Of a DNA stretch of 64,000 bases, positions 17,202-26,262 are shown piece after piece. Made by a program: the position numbers and the translations under genes. Source of the stretch: Buttiauxella ferragutiae (GTDB taxonomy: Bacteria; Pseudomonadota; Gammaproteobacteria; Enterobacterales; Enterobacteriaceae). The stretch lies in assembly GCF_001654915.1 (NCBI RefSeq), contig NZ_LXEQ01000061.1; one strand, 5' to 3'. The notes under the pieces are model-generated. The model was not told the DNA's origin. It saw nothing but the letters and a program-made list of their open reading frames with translations, and made no database searches. Numbering within the stretch: the first letter of the stretch is position 1; each line of letters opens with the position of its first letter.

Positions 17202-18416
17202 ATGTCTTCACATAAAATTCCTATCCAGCAAAATGTGTTACAGGCATCCCTTGAACGTATTCACTGGACATTCACTAACTTCGACCGCATTTGCATCTCA
17301 TTTTCCGGCGGAAAAGATTCCACGTTAATGTTTCATTTAACCGCTATGGCCGCACGCCAACTCAAGCGGAAAATCAGCATTCTGTTTGTCGACTGGGAAG
17401 CACAATTTAGCCACACCATTTCGGTTATCGAAAAGATGCGTGAACAGTACAAAGATGTAGTCGATGACTTTTACTGGGTTGCCCTTCCCCTTACTACGCC
17501 GAATTCAGTTTCACAATTTCAACCAGAATGGACGTGCTGGCAGGAGGGCGTTTCCTGGGTTCGCCAACCCCCATCAAATGCCATTACTGATGGTAACTTT
17601 TTCCCCTTTTATAAGTATGCAATGAGCTTTGAAGCCTTTGTCGGTGCATTTTCTGAATGGTTTTCCGCATCAAACCCAGCGGCTGTGATGATTGGTATTC
17701 GTGCGGATGAGTCCTATCACCGCTTCCTGAGCATCGCCTCAAACAAAAAATTACGTTATGCCGACGACAAGCCCTGGACAACCGCCACCGCAAAGGGACA
17801 CGCTTATAATGTTTATCCCATCTATGATTGGAAAACTGCCGATATCTGGACGTGGTTTTCCCAGACAAATGAAACCTGCAACACACTGTATTCTCTGATG
17901 TATCAGGCTGGGGTTCCCATGCGCCATATGCGAATTTGCGAACCATTTGGCATGGATCAGCGGCAAGGTTTATGGCTTTACCACGTACTCGAGCCGGAAA
18001 AATGGGCGTTGATGTGCACACGCGTCAGCGGGGCAAATAGCGGCTGTTTATACGCCTCAGAAAAAGGGGATTTCTACGCCCGTCGGCAGATTAATAAACC
18101 AGAACACCTCACCTGGCGTGAGTACGCCATGGCGCTGCTCGACAGTATTCCCGACACCACCGCCGAGCATTATCGCAATAAAATAGCAGTTTACTTGCGC
18201 TGGTATCAGACACGAGGCTTCCCCGACGATATTCCTGATACCCAAGAAAAAGATACCGGAAGCAAGGATATGCCCTCATGGCGGCGTATCTGCAAAGTGT
18301 TATTAAACAACGATTACTGGTGCCGAACACTTTCATTCAGCCCTAATAAATCAAGTAGTTACAAACGTTACATCCAACGTATTCAGGAGAAACGTCAGAT
18401 ATGGAAAATAATATGA
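17202..18416 (+). CDS. PAPS-reductase-family (DUF3440) protein, YbdN/IbrA-like
   Basis: The predicted product has 404 residues. The N-terminal adenine-nucleotide alpha-hydrolase fold shows the PP-loop ISFSGGKDSTLMFH (about 29-42). The conserved GIRADES, YPIYDWKTADIWTWF and RICEPFGMDQRQGLW blocks identify the DUF3440 family, which includes E. coli YbdN and IbrA. PP-loop relatives adenylate substrates or handle sulfur (CysH, DndC), but the activity of this family is unknown. IbrA with IbrB was reported to activate eib immunoglobulin-binding genes in an E. coli strain. It overlaps the ParB-like gene that follows, as ybdN/ybdM and ibrA/ibrB are paired elsewhere. The upstream DNA is AT-rich, suggesting transfer. 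Confidence 0.88.
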   Translation: MSSHKIPIQQNVLQASLERIHWTFTNFDRICISFSGGKDSTLMFHLTAMAARQLKRKISILFVDWEAQFSHTISVIEKMREQYKDVVDDFYWVALPLTTPNSVSQFQPEWTCWQEGVSWVRQPPSNAITDGNFFPFYKYAMSFEAFVGAFSEWFSASNPAAVMIGIRADESYHRFLSIASNKKLRYADDKPWTTATAKGHAYNVYPIYDWKTADIWTWFSQTNETCNTLYSLMYQAGVPMRHMRICEPFGMDQRQGLWLYHVLEPEKWALMCTRVSGANSGCLYASEKGDFYARRQINKPEHLTWREYAMALLDSIPDTTAEHYRNKIAVYLRWYQTRGFPDDIPDTQEKDTGSKDMPSWRRICKVLLNNDYWCRTLSFSPNKSSSYKRYIQRIQEKRQIWKII

Positions 18417-19045
18417 CAGTTGAAGAAATTACCGCTTCATTACGCACTCTTCTAACTGCAATGCCGGAAGCTCAGCGCATCACGTCGATCAATCAAGTGA
18501 AAGTCGCATTGCATGAATGTAGCCCTTTCAAAAATGAGCCAGTTGATTGCGTTATCTGGATGAAAACACAAGAAATAAAAGCGAATGATTACAACCCGAA
18601 TAACGTGGCACCTGCGGAGAAAGCGCTGTTAAATACCTCGCTGATACAGGACGGGTTTACTCACCCGATTGTCGCGACATGCGATGAGAGTACCGATCAA
18701 TTCGTTATCATTGATGGTTTTCATCGTTTTGAAATCAGCAGCAAAGCCGGTGAATTGAACAAACGACTCAAGGGGTATGTGCCAGTTGTTCTGATGCCTC
18801 AGGTAAATAATGACAAGAACCGCCGCATGGCAGCCACTATTCGTCATAACCGTGCTCGCGGGCGTCATCAAATTAATGCGATGGCTGAAATCGTGCGCGA
18901 GTTGTCACAACTGGGTTGGGATGACTCGAAAATCGGTATTGAGTTGGGAATGGATACGGACGAAGTGTTGCGACTCAAGCAGGTTTGCGGCCTGTTCGAA
19001 CTGTTTAGCCATCGCCAGTTCTCACAAGCCTGGACGGTAAAATAA
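18401..19045 (+). CDS. ParB/sulfiredoxin-fold protein, YbdM/IbrB-like
   Basis: The product is 214 residues with a ParB-N-terminal-like domain: EIKANDYNPNNVAP followed by the characteristic VIIDGFHRFEIS (GxHR-type) and RMAATIRHNRARGRHQ, then an HTH-like segment DSKIGIELGMDTDEVLRLKQ. Start 18401 has AGGAGA ten bases upstream. An alternative ATG at 18413 would overlap the ybdN-like stop as ATGA. The partnership with the preceding PAPS-reductase-family gene is conserved in E. coli (ybdN-ybdM, ibrA-ibrB). A DNA-binding, NTP-dependent or regulatory role is inferred. It is not a chromosome-partitioning ParB, since there is no ParA and no long C-terminal domain. Confidence 0.85.
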   Translation: MENNMTVEEITASLRTLLTAMPEAQRITSINQVKVALHECSPFKNEPVDCVIWMKTQEIKANDYNPNNVAPAEKALLNTSLIQDGFTHPIVATCDESTDQFVIIDGFHRFEISSKAGELNKRLKGYVPVVLMPQVNNDKNRRMAATIRHNRARGRHQINAMAEIVRELSQLGWDDSKIGIELGMDTDEVLRLKQVCGLFELFSHRQFSQAWTVK

Positions 19046-19051
19046 CCGCGT

Positions 19052-20494
19052 TTAAAGTAGAAAGATTGTCGCAAGCCCAAGGAAAATAAAGAAGCCTCCG
19101 GTGTCGGTGATAGCGGTAATCAACACACTCGAACCGACTGCCGGATCTTTTCCCAACCGCATCATAATCATCGGGATCAGCACGCCCATCAGCGATGCCA
19201 CCAATAAATTGAGCACCATCGCCAGCGTCATCACGCCGCCTAACGCGAGGTCGTCGTAGAGTAGCCAGGTGACACAACCCATCACGCCACCCCAGATGAT
19301 ACCGTTGAACAGCGCAACGCCCAGTTCACGCAGCACCAGGAACGAAAAGTTACCCGGCTGAATATGTTGTAGCGCTAATGCGCGCACAATCATGGTGATA
19401 GTCTGGTTTCCGGTATTCCCGCCGATACCCGCGACAATCGGCATTAGTGATGCCAGTGCCACCAGTTGCGAGATAGTATGTTCAAACAGGCCGATAACGC
19501 GTGAAGCAACAAACGCGGTGCACAAGTTAATCGCAAGCCACGCCCAACGTGCTTTGACTGCTTTGCTGACTGGAGCAAAAACATCTTCTTCAGCACTCAA
19601 GCCACCCATGCGGCGCAAATCGTTATCGGTTTCTTCATAAACCACATCTACGATTTCATCGATGGTCAAACGGCCAATCAGTTTACCGCTGCTGTCGATA
19701 ACTGCCGCACTGATTAAGTCATCACGTTCGAAGGTTCGCGCCGCAGCCTCATCATCATCCTCGGGGGCAAAACAGGTGGGATTATCGTCCATCACGTTAA
19801 GCACCAACGTTTGCGGCGCGTGCAGCAAAATGGTGGTTAGCCCCAATTCCCCGAGCAGCGTTTTATCACGCGTGGTAACAAAAACTTTATCGGTGTTTTG
19901 CGGCACTTTTCCGCGTAGGCGTAGAAAGCGTTGCACCACCGCCAGCGTGACATCAGCACGCACGGTGATCACTTCGAAATCCATGATCGCGCCAACACTG
20001 TGTTTTTCGTAGTGCAGGACTTGCCTGACGCGAGCCCGTTCCTCTTGCGGCAGAGTGGCCAGCAAGCGCCCCATCAGATCACGAGGCAAATATTGTGCAA
20101 GATAGATTTGGTCGTCGATATCCAGTGGGCGAATAATATTCAATAAAGCTTTATCGCTCATGCCTTCGATCAAGTCGTCCCAGACGGTTTCGGAGGCTTC
20201 GATCAGTACTTTGCCGCGTTCATCATCTTTGACCAGGCTCCACAACGCATGGCGCTCTTCGCTGGGAAGTGCTTCCAGTACGTCGGCCAGATCGGCGGCG
20301 GGCAGTCTTGCTACCAGCTTGACGATTTCGGCAATATCTTGCTCTGGGGTATGGACATCTGGCTGCGGAAACTTGCCGAGAATACCGGTGGCAACTGCTT
20401 TGTTGGTTAACAGAATCTGGAGGATTCGCGCTCGATCTTGCGCACGCTGTTTAGTGCTGTACTTGTTAGTGCTGAGCTTACGAGTGACAGACAT
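19052..20494 (-). CDS. mgtE: Magnesium transporter MgtE
   Basis: A 480-residue Mg2+ channel of the MgtE/SLC41 family. The order is an N-terminal helical MgtE_N domain (about 35-160, ADLADVLEALPSEERHALW), two CBS domains (about 165-290, with MDFEVITVRADVTLAVV and IDSSGKLIGRLTIDEIVDV), then five predicted membrane helices from about 315. The pore motif PIVAGIGGNTGNQT carries the selectivity residues. It converges on the ybdM-like gene with 6 nt between stops. Absent from E. coli K-12 but present in several other enterobacteria. No Mg2+-sensing leader could be recognised in the roughly 90 nt upstream. Confidence 0.95.
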   Translation of the reverse strand: MSVTRKLSTNKYSTKQRAQDRARILQILLTNKAVATGILGKFPQPDVHTPEQDIAEIVKLVARLPAADLADVLEALPSEERHALWSLVKDDERGKVLIEASETVWDDLIEGMSDKALLNIIRPLDIDDQIYLAQYLPRDLMGRLLATLPQEERARVRQVLHYEKHSVGAIMDFEVITVRADVTLAVVQRFLRLRGKVPQNTDKVFVTTRDKTLLGELGLTTILLHAPQTLVLNVMDDNPTCFAPEDDDEAAARTFERDDLISAAVIDSSGKLIGRLTIDEIVDVVYEETDNDLRRMGGLSAEEDVFAPVSKAVKARWAWLAINLCTAFVASRVIGLFEHTISQLVALASLMPIVAGIGGNTGNQTITMIVRALALQHIQPGNFSFLVLRELGVALFNGIIWGGVMGCVTWLLYDDLALGGVMTLAMVLNLLVASLMGVLIPMIMMRLGKDPAVGSSVLITAITDTGGFFIFLGLATIFLL

Positions 20495-20552
20495 CTGGCG
20501 GTTTTCCCTAATTGCGACGTGCTAAGTTATAGTCCTTTCAGGCGCATAAAAC

Positions 20553-20580
20553 AAAAAACCAGCCGATTAAGGCTGGTTTT
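20553..20580 (-). terminator. Terminator upstream of mgtE
   Basis: AAACCAGCC (20556-20564) and GGCTGGTTT (20571-20579) form a 9-bp stem with a 6-nt loop and an A run on the left (T run on the minus strand). It lies just upstream of mgtE on the minus strand and may act with the yojI 3' end, although it is only about 6 nt from the yojI stop. Confidence 0.8.
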
Positions 20581-20585
20581 ATTGA

Positions 20586-22235
20586 TCAAATCTCGGTTCG
20601 GGCGACCGCATCTCGCGAAGCATGCTCGCGTTCATGTCCGGTTAATTCACTGAGTTGCCCCTGGCGCATTTCCAGCAACCGATCGGCATGAACAAAGTAG
20701 TGATCGTCATGGCTTATGGCAAAAATGGTTTTCCCCATTTGCTGCATTAGCGGCAACAGCACCTGATAAAACTCACGGCGGAAATGCGGATCCTGGTCGG
20801 CGGCCCATTCATCCAGCAAAATGATATCGCGTTCTTCTGCCAGCGCCAGCAGCAACGCGACACGTTTGCGCTGCCCTTTCGAGAGTTTCAGATTCAGGAT
20901 GGTGCCGTTTTCCAGCTCGAGCTTTTCACTCATTTTCAGGCGATCAAGCCAGCTTGAAACTAATGCTGAGTTGGCTTGCTTACCCTGCGGGCCAAGCAGA
21001 CGGTCAAACAGCCAGACATCGGTAAACACCGCAGAAAACAGTTTGCGGTAGTCGTCCTGATTACTGGCATCAATCTTTTTGCCATCCAGATAGATTGCGC
21101 CGGACACCGGCTGATAAAGCCCGGTCAGCAGCATTGCCAGCGTCGATTTCCCGCTACCGTTTCCGCCAATCAGGAACAGCAGTTCGCCACGTTTAATGGT
21201 GAGATTGAGCGGCCCAACGCAGAAGGTGTTATCGGCATACTGGAACACAACATCACGCATCTCAAGGGTTTGCCAGTCTGCCGGTTCTTTGCTGCGCGGA
21301 AATTTAGCATCGTATGGCGCAAGCTTGAATTGGTTCAGTTTGTTGAACGCTACCTGCGCGGTCAGTAACGTAGGTAAAGCACCAATCGCCGACAACATTG
21401 GCGTGCGCAGAAACAGCAGAGTAAGAGAAAAAGTGGCCGCAATATTGGTGTCAGACCAGCCAAGGCTATTTGCCATCCAGAACACCAGGCCAATGACACC
21501 GAGCATCATAATGTTCGACCAGTTTACCGCGCTTAAATGGAAGGTATCCGCGCGAATAATATGGCGACGGTAGTCGCTGGCATGAGGAATATAGGTATCC
21601 TCAAAGACACGCTCTGCACGTTCACGGTTTAACGCCAACTCCTTGCGGCCTTCGATAACGGTCTGGTAATCGTTGTACAACTGGTCTTCAATTTCACGCA
21701 GTTGCGCCAAATGTTTGTAAACCCGCGCCACCAGCACATAGCCGCCATAGACGGTTATCGCGACCCAAATAGCGGTCACACCAAGCATTTTTGGCGACAG
21801 CCACGCCAGATAAGCCGCTGAACCCAGAGTCAAAATAATGCCCTGCACCAGCTCAGGTAAGCGCACAAAAGCAATGGTAATATTACGCACATCGCTGGTT
21901 AATCCGGCTAGTAGCGCGGCGCTGCCGAGTTTTTCGATACGTTCAACATGGGTGTCCATCAGGCGCTTAATAAACTCGCTACGCAGACGGAAGACAAAGT
22001 GGTGGCCAAGTGTGGTGAGTGCCCATTGTGAGCCGAGCGTCACCGCCATTAACAGCAGTAACAGGCCAAGAAATTCGGGTAATACCGAAAGAGAAATATC
22101 CGGCGTTTCAATCAGCCGCAGATTGATAAAAGCGATCAAACCAATACCTAACGCCGCGCTGAGCAGGCTTAATGCCATCACCATCAAAAAAGGCCAGCGA
22201 TACTGCCGGTAAACCACACGCAAAAGTTCCATCAC
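20586..22235 (-). CDS. yojI: ABC-type efflux protein YojI (microcin J25 exporter type)
   Basis: A 549-residue fused permease-ATPase (E. coli 547). About six membrane helices occupy residues 10-300. The ATPase domain follows, with Walker A LIGGNGSGKSTLAMLL, a modified signature LKLSKGQRKRVALLLALA, Walker B DIILLDEWAADQD and H-loop AISHDDHYF. The LSKGQ signature and absence of a separate permease are typical of the cyclic-peptide exporter group (PvdE/SyrD/YojI). E. coli YojI exports microcin J25 with TolC. It lies downstream of ada-alkB in the same direction, 80 nt away. Confidence 0.95.
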   Translation of the reverse strand: MMELLRVVYRQYRWPFLMVMALSLLSAALGIGLIAFINLRLIETPDISLSVLPEFLGLLLLLMAVTLGSQWALTTLGHHFVFRLRSEFIKRLMDTHVERIEKLGSAALLAGLTSDVRNITIAFVRLPELVQGIILTLGSAAYLAWLSPKMLGVTAIWVAITVYGGYVLVARVYKHLAQLREIEDQLYNDYQTVIEGRKELALNRERAERVFEDTYIPHASDYRRHIIRADTFHLSAVNWSNIMMLGVIGLVFWMANSLGWSDTNIAATFSLTLLFLRTPMLSAIGALPTLLTAQVAFNKLNQFKLAPYDAKFPRSKEPADWQTLEMRDVVFQYADNTFCVGPLNLTIKRGELLFLIGGNGSGKSTLAMLLTGLYQPVSGAIYLDGKKIDASNQDDYRKLFSAVFTDVWLFDRLLGPQGKQANSALVSSWLDRLKMSEKLELENGTILNLKLSKGQRKRVALLLALAEERDIILLDEWAADQDPHFRREFYQVLLPLMQQMGKTIFAISHDDHYFVHADRLLEMRQGQLSELTGHEREHASRDAVARTEI

Positions 22236-22315
22236 TCACTACCCAAAATCGAAAACAGCGAGCAGTTTAAACGGCAATTTCGCTACAGCAAGAATAATTC
22301 TTATTTATATTCGTG

Positions 22316-22960
22316 TTAACGAGTGTGGCGGAAGGTCAGATTGAAGCGGTACTCGCCGGTCGCTGGATGATGCGCAGGTTTGAGCGGTAAAATTCCGTGA
22401 TAAAACAGCCGTGAAGGCCCGCCCCACACCACCACATCACCGTGTTCGAGCATCACTCTGGTCAGTGGGTCATTACGTTTAAGGCCGCCAAACTGAAACA
22501 CCGCGGGCAACCCAAGCGATACCGAGACTATCGGTTGTTGCAGGTTAAGTTCGTCTTTGTCCTGATGCAGCGACAGTTTTGCACCCGGCGCATAACGGTT
22601 AATCAAACAGGCATCGGGTGCAAAGTCGTGATATCCGGCAGCTTTAGACGCCGCATCAGATAACTGGCGGAAAACTTTTGGCATCTCTGGCCACGGTTGT
22701 GAGGTCAGCGGGTCAATCGGTGAGTAGAGATAACCGTGAGCATCGGTTGTCCAACCGACACCCCCACAGTTGGTCATCGCTACCGACATCGTGTAACCGC
22801 CGGGTGTGACCATCTGACGAAAAGGTGAAACCGCGGCGAGCGCCGATATTTGCGCGATAAGTAACTGCGCGTCGGCACAGGCAAAGCGGCGCAAAATCAC
22901 CGCGCCTTCCGCCAGTGGCTCCTGCCAGGGCGCTTCATCGGCAAATAAATCGAGCATCAC
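22316..22960 (-). CDS. alkB: Alpha-ketoglutarate-dependent DNA repair dioxygenase AlkB
   Basis: AlkB oxidatively removes methyl groups from 1-methyladenine and 3-methylcytosine in DNA and RNA, using Fe(II) and 2-oxoglutarate. It has 214 residues (E. coli 216). The iron ligands are seen as HQD in LSLHQDKDE and the distal His in LFYHGILPL, with the 2-oxoglutarate-binding arginines in YRFNLTFR near the C-terminus. YAPGAKLSLHQDKDE and GDVVVWGG are hallmark stretches. Its start overlaps the ada stop by 4 nt, so it belongs to the adaptive-response operon. Confidence 0.97.
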   Translation of the reverse strand: MMLDLFADEAPWQEPLAEGAVILRRFACADAQLLIAQISALAAVSPFRQMVTPGGYTMSVAMTNCGGVGWTTDAHGYLYSPIDPLTSQPWPEMPKVFRQLSDAASKAAGYHDFAPDACLINRYAPGAKLSLHQDKDELNLQQPIVSVSLGLPAVFQFGGLKRNDPLTRVMLEHGDVVVWGGPSRLFYHGILPLKPAHHPATGEYRFNLTFRHTR

Positions 22961-24027
22961 TCCTCCTGCTGTTCGGCTTCAATTTCAAGCAACTGGCGTT
23001 TACGCTCCACACCCCAGCGGTAGCCCGAAAGCGCACCGTCGTTTCGCACCACACGGTGACAGGGAATAACCACCGCCAATTTGTTTGCGGCGCAAGCGCC
23101 TGCCACGGCACGAATGGCCTGCGGTTTGCCAATACGCAGGGCAATATCGCGATAGCTCGCCGTCTGCCCAGCGGGAATGTCGCGCAGCGCCTGCCATACC
23201 AGCTGCTGAAAGGCGGTTCCCTGAATATCGAGCGGCAGGGAAATGGGTTGGCCGGGATGCTCCAGCAAGTTGACGACCTGTGCCACCCGCGCCGCAAAGT
23301 ACGCGTCACCCACCATTAAAGAAGAATGCGGGAATAACGTTTCCAGTTCCTGAATCAAACGTTGCGCATCGCTACCTAACAGTATGGCGCAAATCCCCCG
23401 CTCACTTTGTGCCACGAGGAATTCCCCTAACCGGCAAGTCCCGACCACAAACTGGATTTCTGCGCGTTCCCCGCCCTGACGAAACTGCTTCGCGGTCATC
23501 CCCAACACCTCGTCAGCTTGCTGATAATAGTTACTGCCCGATTGATAACCGGCATCGAAAACAGCCCGCGTAACAGGCTCACTTTGCGTGAGTTGTTCGC
23601 GCAGGCGTTTGGCACGTAGCGCTTTTTGCCAGCCATGGGGCGTTAACCCAGTGACTTGTTTGAATAGCCGATGAAAATGAAATGGGCTCATGGCAACACG
23701 GCTAGCCAGTTCAGCCAGCGCTATAGGTTGATTGCTGGTTTCCAGAATGCGGCAAGCCTGGGTGATGCGGTCAATTCGTTGTTGCTCAGGGGCAAGTTTG
23801 TCTGGCTGGCAGCGTTTGCACGGGCGAAAACCGGCGTTTACCGCTTGCCCGACATTTTCAAAAAATACGACATTTTTGCGTAACGCATGGCGGGCGCTGC
23901 ATGAAGGACGGCAACAAACCCCGGTAGTTTTTACCGCAAAAACAAACTGCCCGTCAGCACGGTGATCACGGGTTTCCACAGCCTGCCAGCGGCTTTCATC
24001 ATTGGCATTGTCAAAAAATGGTTTCAT
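22957..24027 (-). CDS. ada: Adaptive-response regulator / O6-methylguanine-DNA methyltransferase Ada
   Basis: A 356-residue bifunctional protein (E. coli 354). The N-terminal zinc domain has the four cysteines in VCCRPSCSARHA and FRPCKRCQP, of which the first accepts a methyl from phosphotriesters. An AraC-type HTH pair (LAELASRVAMSPFHFHRLFKQVTG) follows, then the C-terminal methyltransferase with PCHRVV, its active cysteine. Self-methylated Ada activates its own promoter, and an Ada box lies about 70-80 nt upstream. alkB overlaps its end. Confidence 0.97.
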   Translation of the reverse strand: MKPFFDNANDESRWQAVETRDHRADGQFVFAVKTTGVCCRPSCSARHALRKNVVFFENVGQAVNAGFRPCKRCQPDKLAPEQQRIDRITQACRILETSNQPIALAELASRVAMSPFHFHRLFKQVTGLTPHGWQKALRAKRLREQLTQSEPVTRAVFDAGYQSGSNYYQQADEVLGMTAKQFRQGGERAEIQFVVGTCRLGEFLVAQSERGICAILLGSDAQRLIQELETLFPHSSLMVGDAYFAARVAQVVNLLEHPGQPISLPLDIQGTAFQQLVWQALRDIPAGQTASYRDIALRIGKPQAIRAVAGACAANKLAVVIPCHRVVRNDGALSGYRWGVERKRQLLEIEAEQQEE

Positions 24028-24096
24028 GACTGGATCCTGTCTTTTGCTGTCATGGGATGATTTTGGCAGCTTTACCGGGGTGAAAAACCCGCAATC

Positions 24097-24109
24097 TTGC
24101 TTTTTAATT
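24097..24109 (-). promoter_or_regulatory. Ada box
   Basis: On the minus strand AAT-TAAAAA-GCAA matches the Ada-binding consensus AAT(N6)GCAA. The longer context AATTAAAAAGCAAGATTG resembles the E. coli ada promoter. It lies 70-82 nt upstream of the ada ATG. Confidence 0.75.
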
Positions 24110-24241
24110 CCAGGGATTCCGTGGATAGAAGATAAATCCTAAAAATACAATTTAAGACTAAGCTATTTATTCTGCAAAGTTATACTTTCGACAGAGTAAA
24201 ATCATTCATTAGCCATCCGTAACAAAGGTAAACCGTTACAC

Positions 24242-25249
24242 ATGTCCACATCACCGTATTCCCCTCCACTTCAGGCGCTAAGGATTATAGCCACTGGAGT
24301 TGCGCTGCCGCCTGGTAAGGTGGAGTCCTCAGCCCTCGATCACAAGCTCGGTAAAACTGCGGGATATGTTGAGCAGCGTTCGGGCATAAAATACCGATTC
24401 CATGCCAGTGAAAATGCCAGCCAGGCCGAACTCGCCGCGGCGGCATTGCACGATGCGCTTGAGCGCCACGCCATTGATCCTCTCTCCATTGACCTCTTAA
24501 TTTCAGCTTCCGCAGTCGCCTACCAGGCCTTGCCATGTACCGCAATACATATCCTGAAAGCCGCCAGACTGGCACCAGGAACGGCGGGATTTGATATTAA
24601 CAGTAGCTGCGTCAGCTTTATTTCTGCCCTGCAGGTCGCCAGCGGTTTACTGAATACTGGCAGCTATAAACGCATTGCCATCGTCAGCGCCGATATTGCG
24701 TCACGCGGTATCGACTGGGAGCATGAAGAGTCCTCGCTAATTTTCGGTGACGGCGCGGCCTGTGCCATTGTTGAACGCGGTGATGGCAGCAGCCGCATTC
24801 TTGGCAGCCTGGTGGAAATGTATCCATCCGGCAGCGAACTATGCGAAATACGTGCCGGGGGAACACGGTGTAACCCGCGAGCAGGTATGGAAGATGCCGA
24901 CTTCCTGTTCCATATGCAGGGGAAAAAACTGTTTCGTCACGCCTCTTCTATTATTGAAGGTTATTTTCAACGCCTTCTGGATCAAAGCAAGTTAACGCTG
25001 AGCGACATCGCCACTGTGGTTCCCCACCAGGCCAGCCATTTATCACTGGAACATATGCGCAAGCGCCTTCATGTCTCGAATGACGTGCTGATTGATATTT
25101 ACCGCCATCATGGCAATCAGGTCTCCGCCTCTATTCCAAGCGCATTGCATGAAGCGATGATTACTGGTCGTTTTAACGCCGGTGAACCGGTGATGCTGAT
25201 TGGTACTGCGGCAGGGTTGACGCTGGCGGGAATGATTATTCTGCCATGA
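24242..25249 (+). CDS. Ketoacyl-ACP synthase III (FabH/OleA-like) of an uncharacterised cluster
   Basis: A 335-residue thiolase-fold condensing enzyme. The catalytic triad of KAS III is in place: Cys123 (NSSCVSFIS), His262 (VVPHQAS) and Asn292 (HHGNQVSASIPSAL), with the C-terminal GTAAGLTLAGM loop. FabH condenses acetyl-CoA with malonyl-ACP. Relatives such as OleA join two long acyl chains head to head, and others start polyketide or quinolone synthesis. The neighbouring OleD-like reductases make an OleA-like condensation the more attractive guess, but substrate choice cannot be read from sequence. It is the first gene of an eight-gene operon inserted between ada and apbE. Its stop overlaps the next start (ATGA). 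The ribosome site is weak (AAAGG, 13 nt away). Confidence 0.85.
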   Translation: MSTSPYSPPLQALRIIATGVALPPGKVESSALDHKLGKTAGYVEQRSGIKYRFHASENASQAELAAAALHDALERHAIDPLSIDLLISASAVAYQALPCTAIHILKAARLAPGTAGFDINSSCVSFISALQVASGLLNTGSYKRIAIVSADIASRGIDWEHEESSLIFGDGAACAIVERGDGSSRILGSLVEMYPSGSELCEIRAGGTRCNPRAGMEDADFLFHMQGKKLFRHASSIIEGYFQRLLDQSKLTLSDIATVVPHQASHLSLEHMRKRLHVSNDVLIDIYRHHGNQVSASIPSALHEAMITGRFNAGEPVMLIGTAAGLTLAGMIILP

Positions 25250-26262
25250 AAATTCTGGTCACCGGAGCCACCAGCGGGCTGGGGCGGAACGCGGCGCAAT
25301 GGCTGCTGGAAGCCGGGCATCAAGTTATTGCCGTCGGGCGCAATCAGCAGGCGGGTGCGGAATTACAATCCCTCGGAGCCACGTTTATCGCCCAGGATTT
25401 AACCCACTGTTCGGATAAAGTATTTGCTCATCTGGTGCAAGGATGCGACGCCGTCTGGCATTGTGCAGCAAAATCATCTCCCTGGGGCGACGCGCAAGAT
25501 TTCTTCAATGCCAATGTGGTTGTCACCGAAAAACTGGCATTCGCCGCAGGGTGTGAAGGGGTAAAACGCTTTGTGCATATCTCATCACCCGCCGTCTATT
25601 TCGATTTTCACCATCACCACAATCTGGCGGAAACCTGCCGCGCACCCCATTTTTCAAGCCATTACGCCAGTAGCAAGTATGCGGCTGAACAGGCGCTACA
25701 AAAGTCGATTGAGCGTTTTCCGGACACCATCTATGTGCTCCTGCGCCCACGCGGGTTATTTGGCCCTCACGACCGCGTGATTGTGCCTCGCCTGCTGCAA
25801 CAAATCAGCGCCAAACGCAACGTTCTGCATTTGCCTGGTGGAGGGATGGCTCTGCTTGATCTCACTTTTGTGCTGAACGTCGTCCACGCCATGGACTTAG
25901 CGACACAACATCAAAGCCTGCGCTCCGGCTCGGTTTATAACATCACAAACCACCAGCCGCAGCGGTTAGCTGACATGCTGGATGCACTATTAAATCAGCA
26001 ACTTAATTATAATCTTACGGTGCGAGCACTGCCCTGGTGGCTGCTGTATGTCGCGGCTTTAGGTATGGAACTGGCCTCTAAAATTACCGGCAAAGAGCCT
26101 TTACTGACACGATACAGTGTTGGTGCAGTCTATTTTGATATGACACTGAATTCCCAACTTGCCATAGATGAGCTGGGTTACCACCCTCTTTACTCTCTGG
26201 AAAAAGGCATTGCGCTAACCGGTGAGTGGTGGCGGGCACAAGGAAAAGGCCGCCATGGCTAA
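25246..26262 (+). CDS. NAD(P)-dependent reductase of the extended SDR / 3-beta-HSD family (OleD-like), copy 1
   Basis: A 338-residue oxidoreductase. The N-terminal Rossmann motif is TGATSGLGRNAA (7-18), the catalytic pair is YASSK (Tyr and Lys spaced YxxxK, near 143-147), and LLRPRGLFGPHDRVIVPRL follows. The segments VWHCAAKSSPWGDAQDFFNANV and RFVHISSPAVYF match the pattern of OleD, which reduces 2-alkyl-3-ketoacyl products of OleA in bacterial olefin synthesis. The C-terminal third has a hydrophobic stretch (PWWLLYVAALGMEL) that could touch the membrane. I infer reduction of the product of the preceding condensing enzyme. It overlaps both neighbours. Confidence 0.8.
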   Translation: MKILVTGATSGLGRNAAQWLLEAGHQVIAVGRNQQAGAELQSLGATFIAQDLTHCSDKVFAHLVQGCDAVWHCAAKSSPWGDAQDFFNANVVVTEKLAFAAGCEGVKRFVHISSPAVYFDFHHHHNLAETCRAPHFSSHYASSKYAAEQALQKSIERFPDTIYVLLRPRGLFGPHDRVIVPRLLQQISAKRNVLHLPGGGMALLDLTFVLNVVHAMDLATQHQSLRSGSVYNITNHQPQRLADMLDALLNQQLNYNLTVRALPWWLLYVAALGMELASKITGKEPLLTRYSVGAVYFDMTLNSQLAIDELGYHPLYSLEKGIALTGEWWRAQGKGRHG

